From Auanema rhodensis (lineage: Eukaryota > Nematoda > Chromadorea > Rhabditida > Rhabditidae), in contig OZ059899.1 in assembly GCA_964057225.1 (NCBI GenBank), positions 20,096,501-20,160,500 of the forward strand: DNA of 64,000 bases, written 5' to 3'. Below, piece after piece: positions 25,084 through 39,341 of the stretch. The first letter of the stretch is position 1; each line of letters opens with the position of its first letter. The position numbers and the translations under genes are program-made. The notes beneath the pieces were generated by a model. The model made no database searches, was not told the DNA's origin, and worked only from the letters and a program-made list of their open reading frames with translations.

Positions 25084-28000
25084 TTCAAAATTAGATTCCC
25101 CATGTCCATATTAGTCTAAAAACAAATTTTTATTGATATTGGTGCATGGTAACCATGACTTTGAAATTTACGTGAACTTTAATTTATGCTTATTAAACGT
25201 ACACGTGGTGTGCACTCGGTATGTAACTCGCTTCACGTGAAAGATAAAGAGATGCGGTTTTCAAAATTAGATTCCCCATGTCCATATTAGTCTAAAAACA
25301 AATTTTTTTTGATATTGGTGCATGGTAACCATGATTTTGAAATTTACGTGAACTTTAATTTATGCTAATTAAATGTACACGTGGTGTGCACTCGGTATGT
25401 AACTCGCTTCACGTGAAAGATAAAGAGATGCGGTTTTCAAAATTAGATTCCCCATTTCCATATTAGTCTAAAAACAAATTTTCATTGATATTGGTGCATG
25501 GTAACCATGACTTTGAAATTTACGTGAACTTTAATTTATGCTAATTAAACGTACACGTGGTGTGCACTCGGTATGTAACTCGCTTCACGTGTAAGATAAA
25601 GAGATGCAGTTTTCAAAATTAGATTCCCCATGTCCATATTAGTCTAAAAACAAATTTTTATTGATATTGGTGCATGGTAACCATGACTTTGAAATTTACG
25701 TGAACTTTAATTTATGCTACATATATGTACACGTGATGTGCACTTGGTATGTAACTCGCTTCACGTGAAAGATAAAAAGATGCAGTTTTTAAAATTAGAT
25801 TCCCCATGTCCATATTAGTCTAAAAACAATTTTTTACTGATATTGGTGCATGGTAACCATAACTTTGAAATTTACGTGAACTTTAATTTATGCTAATTAA
25901 ACGTACACGTGATGTGCACTTGGTATGTAACTCGCTTCACGTGTAAGATAAAGAGATGCGGTTTTCAAAATTAGATTCCCCACGTCCATATTAGTCTAAA
26001 AACAAATTTTTATTGATATTGGTGCATGGTAACCATGACTTTGAAATTTACGTGAACTTTAATTTATGCTAATTAAACGTACACGTGGTGTGCACTCGGT
26101 ATGTAACTCGCTTCACGTGTAAGATAAAGAGATGCGGTTTTCAAAATTAGATTCCCCATGTCCATATTAGTCTAAAAACAAATTTTTATTGATATTGGTG
26201 CATGGTAACCATGACTTTGAAATTTACGTGAACTTTAATTTATGCTAATTAAACGTACACGTGGTGTGCACTCGGTATGTAACTCGCTTCACGTGTAAGA
26301 TAAAGAGATGCGGTTTTCAAAATTAGATTCCCCATGTCCATATTAGTCTAAAAACAAATTTTTATTGATATTGGTGCATGGTAACCATGACTTTGAAATT
26401 TACGTGAACTTTAATTTATGCTAATTAAACGTACACGTGGTGTGCACTCGGTATGTAACTCGCTTCACGTGTAAGATAAAGAGATGCGGTTTTCAAAATT
26501 AGATTCCCCATGTCCATATTAGTCTAAAAACAAATTTTTATTGATATTGGTGCATGGTAACCATGACTTTGAAATTTACGTGAACTTTAATTTATGCTAA
26601 TTAAACGTACACGTGGTGTGCACTCGGTATGTAACTCGCTTCACGTGTAAGATAAAGAGATGCGGTTTTCAAAATTAGATTCCCCATGTCCATATTAGTC
26701 TAAAAACAAATTTTTATTGATATTGGTGCATGGTAACCATGATTTTGAAATTTACGTGAACTTTAATTTATGCTAATTAAACGTACACGTGATGTGCACT
26801 TGGTTTGTAACTCGCTTCACGTGAAAGATAAAGAGATGCGGTTTTTAAAATTAGATTCCCCATGTCCATATTAGTCTAAAAACAAATTTTTATTGATATT
26901 GGTGCATGGTAACCATGACTTTGAAATTTACGTGAACTTTAATTTATGCTACATAAATCTACACGTGATGTGCACTTGGTATGTAACTCGCTTCACGTGA
27001 AAGATAAAGAGATGCGGTTTTCAAAATTAGATTCCCCATGTCCATATTAGTCTAAAAACAAATTTTTATTGATATTGGTGCATGGTAACCATGACTTTGA
27101 AATTTACGTGAACTTTAATTTATGCTACATAAATCTACACGTGATGTGCACTTGGTATGTAACTCGCTTCACGTGAAAGATAAAGAGATGCGGTTCTCAA
27201 AATTAGATTCCCCATGTCCATATTAGTCTAAAAACAAATTTTTATTGATATTGGTGCATGGTAACCATGACTTTGAAATTTACGTGAACTTTAATTTATG
27301 CTTATTAAACGTACACGTGGTGTGCACTCGGTATGTAACTCGCTTCACGTGAAAGATAAAGAGATGCGGTTTTCAAAATTAGATTCCCCATGTCCATATT
27401 AGTCTAAAAACAAATTTTTTTTGATATTGGTGCATGGTAACCATGATTTTGAAATTTACGTGAACTTTAATTTATGCTAATTAAACGTACACGTGGTGTG
27501 CACTCGATATGTAACTCGCTTCACGTGTAAGATAAAGAGATGCGGTTTTCAAAATTAGATTCCCCATTTCCATATTAGTCTAAAAACAAATTTTCATTGA
27601 TATTGGTGCATGGTAACCATGACTTTGAAATTTACGTGAACTTTAATTTATGCTAATTAAACGTACACGTGGTGTGCACTCGGTATGTAACTCGCTTCAC
27701 GTGTAAGATAAAGAGATGCAGTTTTCAAAATTAGATTCCCCATGTCCATATTAGTCTAAAAACAATTTTTTACTGATATTGGTGCATGGTAACCATGACT
27801 TTGAAATTTACGTGAACTTTAATTTATGCTAATTAAACGTACACGTGGTGTGCACTCGGTATGTAACTCGCTTCACGTGTAAGATAAAGAGATGCGGTTT
27901 TCAAAATTAGATTCCCCATGTCCATATTAGTCTTAAAACAAATTTTTATTGATATTGGTGCATGGTAACCATGACTTTGAAATTTACGTGAACTTTAATT

Positions 28001-28204
28001 TATGCTAATTAAACGTACACGTGGTGTGCACTCGGTATGTAACTCGCTTCACGTGTAAGATAAAGAGATGCGGTTTTCAAAATTAGATTCCCCATGTCCA
28101 TATTAGTCTAAAAACAAATTTTTATTGATATTGGTGCATGGTAACCATGACTTTGAAATTTACGTGAACTTTAATTTATGCTAATTAAATGTACACGTGG
28201 TGTG

Positions 28205-28340
28205 CACTCGGTATGTAACTCGCTTCACGTGAAAGATAAAGAGATGCGGTTTTCAAAATTAGATTCCTCATTTCCATATTAGTCTAAAAACGAATTTTTA
28301 TTGATATTGGTGCATGGTAACCATGACTTTGAAATTTACG
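28205..28340 (+). repeat. Distinctive CCTCATTTCC / AACGAATTTTT monomer variant
   Basis: This monomer carries the linked changes GATTCCTCATTTCC and AAAAACGAATTTTTATTG. The same linked pair occurs only near 31434, 58186 and 62763. The spacings are 18, 152 and 26 monomers, with one extra base in the last. It is a useful tracer of copies dispersed across the array. Confidence 0.8.
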
Positions 28341-31300
28341 TGAACTTTAATTTATGCTAATTAAACGTACACGTGGTGTGCACTCGGTATGTAACTCGCT
28401 TCACGTGTAAGATAAAGAGATGCGGTTTTCAAAATTAGATTCCCCATTTCCATATTAGTCTAAAAACAAATTTTCATTGATATTGGTGCATGGTAACCAT
28501 GACTTTGAAATTTACGTGAACTTTAATTTATGCTAATTAAACGTACACGTGGTGTGCACTCGGTATGTAACTCGCTTCACGTGTAAGATAAAGAGATGCG
28601 GTTTTCAAAATTAGATTCCCCATGTCCATATTAGTCTAAAAACAAATTTTTATTGATATTGGTGCATGGTAACCATGACTTTGAAATTTACGTGAACTTT
28701 AATTTATGCTAATTAAACGTACACGTGGTGTGCACTCGGTATGTAACTCGCTTCACGTGTAAGATAAAGAGATGCGGTTTTCAAAATTAGATTCCCCATG
28801 TCCATATTAGTCTAAAAACAAATTTTTATTGATATTGGTGCATGGTAACCATGACTTTGAAATTTACGTGAACTTTAATTTATGCTAATTAAACGTACAC
28901 GTGGTGTGCACTCGGTATGTAACTCGCTTCACGTGTAAGATAAAGAGATGCAGTTTTCAAAATTAGATTCCCCATGTCCATATTAGTCTAAAAACAAATT
29001 TTTATTGATATTGGTGCATGGTAACCATGACTTTGAAATTTACGTGAACTTTAATTTATGCTACATAAATGTACACGTGATGTGCACTTGGTATGTAACT
29101 CGCTTCACGTGAAAGATAAAAAGATGCAGTTTTTAAAATTAGATTCCCCATGTCCATATTAGTCTAAAAACAATTTTTTACTGATATTGGTGCATGGTAA
29201 CCATAACTTTGAAATTTACGTGAACTTTAATTTATGCTTATTAAACGTACACGTGGTGTGCACTCGGTATGTAACTCGCTTCACGTGGAAGATGAATAGA
29301 TGCGGTTTTCAAAATTAGATTCCCCATGTCCATATTAGTCTAAAAACAATTTTTTACTGATTTTGGTGCATGGTAACCATGATTTTGAAATTTACGTGAA
29401 CTTTAATTTATGCTAATTAAACGTACACGTGATGTGCACTTGGTATGTAACTCGCTTCACGTGTAAGATAAAGAGATGCGGTTTTCAAAATTAGATTCCC
29501 CACGTCCATATTAGTCTAAAAACAAATTTTTATTGATATTGGTGCATGGTAACCATGACTTTGAAATTTACGTGAACTTTAATTTATGCTAATTAAATGT
29601 ACACGTGGTGTGCACTCGGTATGTAACTCGCTTCACGTGTAAGATAAAGAGATGCGGTTTTCAAAATTAGATTCCCCATGTCCATATTAGTCTAAAAACA
29701 AATTTTTATTGATATTGGTGCATGGTAACCATGACTTTGAAATTTACGTGAACTTTAATTTATGCTAATTAAACGTACACGTGGTGTGCACTCGGTATGT
29801 AACTCGCTTCACGTGTAAGATAAAGAGATGCGGTTTTCAAAATTAGATTCCCCATGTCCATATTAGTCTAAAAACAAATTTTTATTGATATTGGTGCATG
29901 GTAACCATGACTTTGAAATTTACGTGAACTTTAATTTATGCTACATAAATCTACACGTGATGTGCACTTGGTATGTAACTCGCTTCACGTGAAAGATAAA
30001 AAGATGCGGTTTTTAAAATTAGATTCCCCATGTCCATATTAGTCTAAAAACAATTTTTTACTGATATTGGTGCATGGTAACCATGACTTTGAAATTTACG
30101 TGAACTTTAATTTATGCTAATTAAACGTACACGTGGTGTGCACTCGGTATGTAACTCGCTTCACGTGTAAGATAAAGAGATGCGGTTTTCAAAATTAGAT
30201 TCCCCATGTCCATATTAGTCTAAAAACAAATTTTTATTGATATTGGTGCATGGTAACCATGATTTTGAAATTTACGTGAACTTTAATTTATGCTAATTAA
30301 ACGTACACGTGGTGTGCACTCGATATGTAACTCGCTTCACGTGAAAGATAGAAAGATGCGGTTTTTAAAATTAGATTCCCCATGTCCATATTAGTCTAAA
30401 AACAATTTTTTACTGATATTGGTGCATGGTAACCATGACTTTGAAATTTACGTGAACTTTAATTTATGCTAATTAAACGTACACGTGGTGTGCACTCGGT
30501 ATGTAACTCGCTTCACGTGTAAGATAAAGAGATGCGGTTTTCAAAATTAGATTCCCCATGTCCATATTAGTCTAAAAACAAATTTTTATTGATATTGGTG
30601 CATGGTAACCATGACTTTGAAATTTACGTGAACTTTAATTTATGCTAATTAAACGTACACGTGGTGTGCACTCGGTATGTAACTCGCTTCACGTGTAAGA
30701 TAAAGAGATGCGGTTTTCAAAATTAGATTCCCCATGTCCATATTAGTCTAAAAACAAATTTTTATTGATATTGGTGCATGGTAACCATGATTTTGAAATT
30801 TACGTGAACTTTAATTTATGCTAATTAAACGTACACGTGGTGTGCACTCGATATGTAACTCGCTTCACGTGAAAGATAAAAAGATGCGGTTTTTAAAATT
30901 AGATTCCCCATGTCCATATTAGTCTAAAAACAATTTTTTACTGATATTGGTGCATGGTAACCATGACTTTGAAATTTACGTGAACTTTAATTTATGCTAA
31001 TTAAACGTACACGTGGTGTGCACTCGGTATGTAACTCGCTTCACGTGTAAGATAAAGAGATGCGGTTTTCAAAATTAGATTCCCCATGTCCATATTAGTC
31101 TAAAAACAAATTTTTATTGATATTGGTGCATGGTAACCACGACTTTGAAATTTACGTGAACTTTAATTTATGCTAATTAAACGTACACGTGGTGTGCACT
31201 CGGTATGTAACTCGCTTCACGTGTAAGATAAAGAGATGCGGTTTTCAAAATTAGATTCCCCATGTCCATATTAGTCTAAAAACAAATTTTTATTGATATT

Positions 31301-34300
31301 GGTGCATGGTAACCATGACTTTGAAATTTACGTGAACTTTAATTTATGCTAATTAAATGTACACGTGGTGTGCACTCGGTATGTAACTCGCTTCACGTGA
31401 AAGATAAAGAGATGCGGTTTTCAAAATTAGATTCCTCATTTCCATATTAGTCTAAAAACGAATTTTTATTGATATTGGTGCATGGTAACCATGACTTTGA
31501 AATTTACGTGAACTTTAATTTATGCTAATTAAACGTACACGTGGTGTGCACTCGGTATGTAACTCGCTTCACGTGTAAGATAAAGAGATGCGGTTTTCAA
31601 AATTAGATTCCCCATGTCCATATTAGTCTAAAAACAAATTTATTTTGATATTGGTGCATGGTAACCATGATTTTGAAATTTACGTGAACTTTAATTTATG
31701 CTAATTAAATGTACACGTGATGTGCACTTGGTATGTAACTCGCTTCACGTGAAAGATGAAGAGATGCGGTTTTTAAAATTAGATTCCCCATGTCCATATT
31801 AGTCTAAAAACAATTTTTTACTGATATTGGTGCATGGTAACCATGACTTTGAAATTTACGTGAACTTTAATTTATGCTAATTAAACGTACACGTGTTGTG
31901 CACTCGGTATGTAACTCGCTTCACGTGGAAGATGAAGAGATGCGGTTTTCAAAATTAGATTCCCCATGTCCATACTAGTCTAAAAACAATTTTTTACTGA
32001 TATTGGTGCATGGTAACCATGATTTTGAAATTTACGTGAACTTTAATTTATGCTAATTAAACGTACACGTGATGTGCACTTGGTATGTAACTCGCTTCAC
32101 GTGTAAGATAAAGAGATGCGGTTTTCAAAATTAGATTCCCCACGTCCATATTAGTCTAAAAACAAATTTTTATTGATATTGGTGCATGGTAACCATGACT
32201 TTGAAATTGACGTGAACTTTAATTTATGCTAATTAAACGTACACGTGGTGTGCACTCGGTATGTAACTCGCTTCACGTGTAAGATAAAGAGATGCGGTTT
32301 TCAAAATTAGATTCCCCATGTCCATATTAGTCTAAAAACAAATTTTTATTGATATTGGTGCATGGTAACCATGACTTTGAAATTTACGTGAACTTTAATT
32401 TATGCTAATTAAACGTACACGTGGTGTGCACTCGGTATGTAACTCACTTCACGTGTAAGATAAAGAGATGCGGTTTTCAAAATTAGATTCCCCATGTCCA
32501 TATTAGTCTAAAAACAAATTTTTATTGATATTGGTGCATGGTAACCATGACTTTGAAATTTACGTGAACTTTAATTTATGCTAATTAAACGTACACGTGG
32601 TGTGCACTCGGTATGTAACTCGCTTCACGTGTAAGATAAAGAGATGCGGTTTTCAAAATTAGATTCCCCATGTCCATATTAGTCTAAAAACAAATTTTTA
32701 TTGATATTGGTGCATGGTAACCATGATTTTGAAATTTACGTGAACTTTAATTCATGCTAATTAAATGTACACGTGGTGTGCACTCGGTATGTAACTCGCT
32801 TCACGTGAAAGATAAAGAGATGCAGTTATCAAAATTAGATTCCCCATGTCCATATTAGTCTAAAAACAATTTTTTACTGATATTGGTGCATGGTAACCAT
32901 GATTTTGAAATTTACGTGAACTTTAATTTATGCTAATTAAACGTACACGTGATGTGCACTTGGTATGTAACTCGCTTCACGTGAAAGATAAAGAGATGCG
33001 GTTTTCAAAATTATATTCCCCATGTCCATATTAGTCTAAAAACAATTTTTTACTGATATTGGTGCATGGTAACCATGATTTTGAAATTTACGTGAACTTT
33101 AATTTATGCTAATTAAACGTACACGTGGTGTGCACTCGGTATGTAACTCGCTTCACGTGAAAGATAAAAAGATGCAGTTTTCAAAATTAGATTCCCCATG
33201 TCCATATTAGTCTAAAAACAAATTTTTTTTGATATTGGTGCATGGTAACCATGATTTTGAAATTTACGTGAACTTTAATTTATGCTAATTAAATGTACAC
33301 GTGGTGTGCACTCGGTATGTAACTCGCTTCACGTGAAAGATAAAGAGATGCGGTTTTCAAAATTAGATTCCCCATTTCCATATTAGTCTAAAAACAAATT
33401 TTCATTGATATTGGTGCATGGTAACCATGACTTTGAAATTTACGTGAACTTTAATTTATGCTAATTAAACGTACACGTGGTGTGCACTCGGTATGTAACT
33501 CGCTTCACGTGTAAGATAAAGAGATGCAGTTTTCAAAATTAGATTCCCCATGTCCATATTAGTCTAAAAACAAATTTTTATTGATATTGGTGCATGGTAA
33601 CCATGACTTTGAAATTTACGTGAACTTTAATTTATGCTAATTAAACGTACACGTGGTGTGCACTCGGTATGTAACTCGCTTCACGTGTAAGATAAAGAGA
33701 TGCGGTTTTCAAAATTAGATTCCCCATGTCCATATTAGTCTAAAAACAAATTTTTATTGATATTGGTGCATGGTAACCATGACTTTGAATTTTACGTGAA
33801 CTTTAATTTATGCTAATTAAACGTACACGTGGTGTGCACTCGGTATGTAACTCGCTTCACGTGAAAGATAAAGAGATGCGGTTTTCAAAATTAGATTCCC
33901 CATGTCCATATTAGTCTAAAAACAAATTTTTATTGATATTGGTGCATGGTAACCATGACTTTGAATTTTACGTGAACTTTAATTTATGCTAATTAAACTT
34001 ACACGTGGTGTGCACTCGGTATGTAACTCGCTTCACGTGAAAGATAAAAAGATGCAGTTTTTAAAATTAGATTCCCCATGTCCATATTAGTCTAAAAACA
34101 ATTTTTTACTGATATTGGTGCATGGTAACCATAACTTTAAAATTTACGTGAACTTTAATTTATGCTTATTAAACGTACACGTGGTGTGCACTCGGTATGT
34201 AACTCGCTTCACGTGGAAGATGAAGAGATGCGGTTTTCAAAATTAGATTCCCCATGTCCATATTAGTCTAAAAACAATTTTTTACTGATTTTGGTGCATG

Positions 34301-37300
34301 GTAACCATGATTTTGAAATTTACGTGAACTTTAATTTATGCTAATTAAACGTACACGTGATGTGCACTTGGTATGTAACTCGCTTCACGTGTAAGATAAA
34401 GAGATGCGGTTTTCAAAATTAGATTCCCCACGTCCATATTAGTCTAAAAACAAATTTTTATTGATATTGATGCATGGTAACCATGACTTTGAAATTTACG
34501 TGAACTTTAATTTATGCTAATTAAACGTACACGTGGTGTGCACTCGGTATGTAACTCGCTTCACGTGTAAGATAAAGAGATGCGGTTTTCAAAATTAGAT
34601 TCCCCATGTCCATATTAGTCTAAAAACAAATTTTTATTGATATTGGTGCATGGTAACCATGACTTTGAAATTTACGTGAACTTTAATTTATGCTAATTAA
34701 ACGTACACGTGGTGTGCACTCGGTATGTAACTCGCTTCACGTGTAAGATAAAGAGATGCGGTTTTCAAAATTAGATTCCCCATGTCCATATTAGTCTAAA
34801 AACAAATTTTTATTGATATTGGTGCATGGTAACCATGACTTTGAAATTTACGTGAACTTTAATTTATGCTAATTAAACGTACACGTGGTGTGCACTCGGT
34901 ATGTAACTCGCTTCACGTGTAAGATAAAGAGATGCGGTTTTCAAAATTAGATTCCCCATGTCCATATTAGTCTAAAAACAAATTTTTATTGATATTGGTG
35001 CATGGTAACCATGATTTTGAAATTTACGTGAACTTTAATTCATGCTAATTAAATGTACACGTGGTGTGCACTCGGTATGTAACTCGCTTCACGTGAAAGA
35101 TAAAGAGATGCAGTTATCAAAATTAGATTCCCCATGTCCATATTAGTCTAAAAACAATTTTTTACTGATATTGGTGCATGGTAACCATGATTTTGAAATT
35201 TACGTGAACTTTAATTTATGCTAATTAAACGTACACGTGATGTGCACTTGGTATGTAACTCGCTTCACGTGAAAGATAAAGAGATGCGGTTTTTAAAATT
35301 AGATTCCCCATGTCCATATTAGTCTAAAAACAATTTTTTACTGATATTGGTGCATGGTAACCATGATTTTGAAATTTACGTGAACTTTAATTTATGCTAA
35401 TTAAACGTACACGTGGTGTGCACTCGGTATGTAACTCGCTTCACGTGAAAGATAAAGAGATGCGGTTTTCAAAATTAGATTCCCCATGTCCATATTAGTC
35501 TAAAAACAAATTTTTATTGATATTGGTGCATGGTAACCATGACTTTGAAATTTACGTGAACTTTAATTTATGCTAATTAAACGTACACGTGGTGTGCACT
35601 CGGTATGTAACTCGCTTCACGTGAAAGATAAAGAGATGCGGTTTTCAAAATTAGATTCCCCATGTCCATATTAGTCTAAAAACAAATTTTTTTTGATATT
35701 GGTGCATGGTAACCATGATTTTGAAATTTACGTGAACTTTAATTTATGCTAATTAAATGTACACGTGGTGTGCACTCGGTATGTAACTCGCTTCACGTGA
35801 AAGATAAAGAGATGCGGTTTTCAAAATTAGATTCCCCATTTCCATATTAGTCTAAAAACAAATTTTTATTGATATTGGTGCATGGTAACCATGACTTTGA
35901 AATTTACGTGAACTTTAATTTATGCTAATTAAACGTACACGTGGTGTGCACTCGGTATGTAACTCGCTTCACGTGTAAGATAAAGAGATGCGGTTTTCAA
36001 AATTAGATTCCCCATGTCCATATTAGTCTAAAAACAAATTTTTATTGATATTGGTGCATGGTAACCATGACTTTGAAATTTACGTGAACTTTAATTTATG
36101 CTAATTAAACGTACACGTGGTGTGCACTCGGTATGTAACTCGCTTCACGTGTAAGATAAAGAGATGCGGTTTTCAAAATTAGATTCCCCATGTCCATATT
36201 AGTCTAAAAACAAATTTTTATTGATATTGGTGCATGGTAACCATGATTTTGAAATTTACGTGAACTTTAATTCATGCTAATTAAATGTACACGTGGTGTG
36301 CACTCGGTATGTAACTCGCTTCACGTGAAAGATAAAGAGATGCAGTTATCAAAATTAGATTCCCCATGTCCATATTAGTCTAAAAACAAATTTTTATTGA
36401 TATTGGTGCATGGTAACCATGATTTTGAAATTTACGTGAACTTTAATTCATGCTAATTAAATGTACACGTGGTGTGCACTCGGTATGTAACTCGCTTCAC
36501 GTGAAAGATAAAGAGATGCAGTTTTCAAAATTAGATTCCCCATGTCCATATTAGTCTAAAAACAATTTTTTACTGATATTGGTGCATGGTAACCATGATT
36601 TTGAAATTTACGTGAACTTTAATTTATGCTAATTAAACGTACACGTGATGTGCACTTGGTATGTAACTCGCTTCACGTGAAAGATAAAGAGATGCGGTTT
36701 TTAAAATTAGATTCCCCATGTCCATATTAGTCTAAAAACAATTTTTTACTGATATTGGTGCATGGTAACCATGATTTTGAAATTTACGTGAACTTTAATT
36801 TATGCTAATTAAACGTACACGTGGTGTGCACTCGGTATGTAACTCGCTTCACGTGAAAGATAAAGAGATGCGGTTCTCAAAATTAGATTCCCCATGTCCA
36901 TTTTAGTCTAAAAACAAATTTTTACTGATATTGGTGCATGGTAACCATGACTTTGAAATTTACGTGAACTTTAATTTATGCTAATTAAACGTACACGTGG
37001 TGTGCACTCGGTATGTAACTCGCTTCACGTGAAAGATAAAGAGATGCGGTTTTCAAAATTAGATTCCCCATGTCCATATTAGTCTAAAAACAAATTTTTT
37101 TTGATATTGGTGCATGGTAACCATGATTTTGAAATTTACGTGAACTTTAATTTATGCTAATTAAATGTACACGTGGTGTGCACTCGGTATGTAACTCGCT
37201 TCACGTGAAAGATAAAGAGATGCGGTTTTCAAAATTAGATTCCCCATTTCCATATTAGTCTAAAAACAAATTTTCATTGATATTGGTGCATGGTAACCAT

Positions 37301-37831
37301 GACTTTGAAATTTACGTGAACTTTAATTTATGCTAATTAAACGTACACGTGGTGTGCACTCGGTATGTAACTCGCTTCACGTGTAAGATAAAGAGATGCG
37401 GTTTTCAAAATTAGATTCCCCATGTCCATATTAGTCTAAAAACAAATTTTTATTGATATTGGTGCATGGTAACCATGACTTTTTAATTTACGTGAACTTT
37501 AATTTATGCTAATTAAACGTACACGTGGTGTGCACTCGGTATGTAACTCGCTTCACGTGTAAGATAAAAATATGCGGTTTTCAAAATTAGATTCCCCATG
37601 TCCATGTTAGTCTAAAAACAAATTTTTATTGATATTGGTGCATGGTAACCATGATTTTGAAATTTACGTGAACTTTAATTCATGTTAATTAAATGTACAC
37701 GTGGTGTGCACTCGGTATGTAACTCGCTTCACGTGGAAGATAAAGAGATGCAGTTATCAAAATTAGATTCCCCATGTCCATATTAGTCTAAAAACAATTT
37801 TTTACTGATATTGGTGCATGGTAACCATGAT

Positions 37832-39341
37832 TTTGAAATTTACGTGAACTTTAATTTATGCTAATTAAACGTACACGTGGTGTGCACTCGGTATGTAACT
37901 CGCTTCACGTGAAAGATAAAGAGATGCGGTTTTCACAATTAGATTCCCCATGTCCATATTAGTCTAAAAACAAATTTTTTTTGATATTGGTGCATGGTAA
38001 CCATGATTTTGAAAATTACGTGAACTTTAATTTATGCTAATTAAATGTACACGTGGTGTGCACTCGGTATGTAACTCGCTTCACGTGAAAGTAAAAGAGA
38101 TGCGGTTTTCAAAATTAGATTCCCCATGTCCATATTAGTCTAAAAACAAATTTTTATTGATATTGGTGCATGGTAACCATGACTTTGAATTTTACGTGAA
38201 CTTTAATTTATGCTAATTAAACGTACACGTGGTGTGCACTCGGTATGTAACTCGCTTCACGTGAAAGATAAAGAGATGCGGTTTTCAAAATTAGATTCCC
38301 CATGTCCATATTAGTCTAAAAACAAATTTTTATTGATATTGGTGCATGGTAACCATGACTTTGAAATTTACGTGAACTTTAATTTATGCTACATAAATGT
38401 ACACGTGATGTGCACTTGGTATGTAACTCGCTTCACGTGAAAGATAAAAAGATGCAGTTTTTAAAATTAGATTCCCCATGTCCATATTAGTCTAAAAACA
38501 ATTTTTTACTGATATTGGTGCATGGTAACCATAACTTTGAAATTTACGTGAACTTTAATTTATGCTTATTAAACGTACACGTGGTGTGCACTCGGTATGT
38601 AACTCGCTTCACGTGAAAGATAAAGAGATGCAGTTATCAAAATTAGATTCCCCATGTCCATATTAGTCTAAAAACAAATTTTTATTGATATTGGTGCATG
38701 GTAACCATGACTTTGAAATTTACGTGAACTTTAATTTATGCTAATTAAATGTACACGTGGTGTGCACTCGGTATGTAACTCGCTTCACGTGAAAGATAAA
38801 GAGATGCAGTTATCAAAATTAGATTCCCCATGTCCATATTAGTCTAAAAACAAATTTTTATTGATATTGGTGCATGGTAACCATGACTTTGAAATTTACG
38901 TGAACTTTAATTTATGCTAATTAAACGTACACGTGTTGTGCACTCGGTATGTAACTCGCTTCACGTGGAAGATAAAGAGATGCGGTTTTCAAAATTAGAT
39001 TCCCCATGTCCATATTAGTCTAAAAACAATTTTTTACTGATATTGGTGCATGGTAACCATGATTTTGAAATTTACGTGAACTTTAATTTATGCTAATTAA
39101 ACGTACACGTGATGTGCACTTGGTTTGTAACTCGCTTCACGTGAAAGATAAAGAGATGCGGTTTTTAAAATTAGATTCCCCATGTCCATATTAGTCTAAA
39201 AACAATTTTTTACTGATATTGGTGCATGGTAACCATGATTTTGAAATTTACGTGAACTTTAATTTATGCTAATTAAACGTACACGTGGTGTGCACTCGGT
39301 ATGTAACTCGCTTCACGTGAAAGATAAAGAGATGCGGTTTT
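37832..39341 (+). repeat. Segment duplicated 75 monomers away at 51032-52541
   Basis: The two blocks match at an offset of 13200 bp over 1510 bp. The order is eight-T tract with GAAAATTACG, GAAAGTAAAAGAG, GAATTTTACG, GCTACATAAATG, GCTTATT, GCAGTTATC twice, GTGTTGTGC, then CTTGGTTTGTAAC. I saw three differences: C at 37936, A at 51587 and C at 51932. The edges are T37832-side mismatch at 37831/51031 and C39342 against T52542. Confidence 0.8.
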
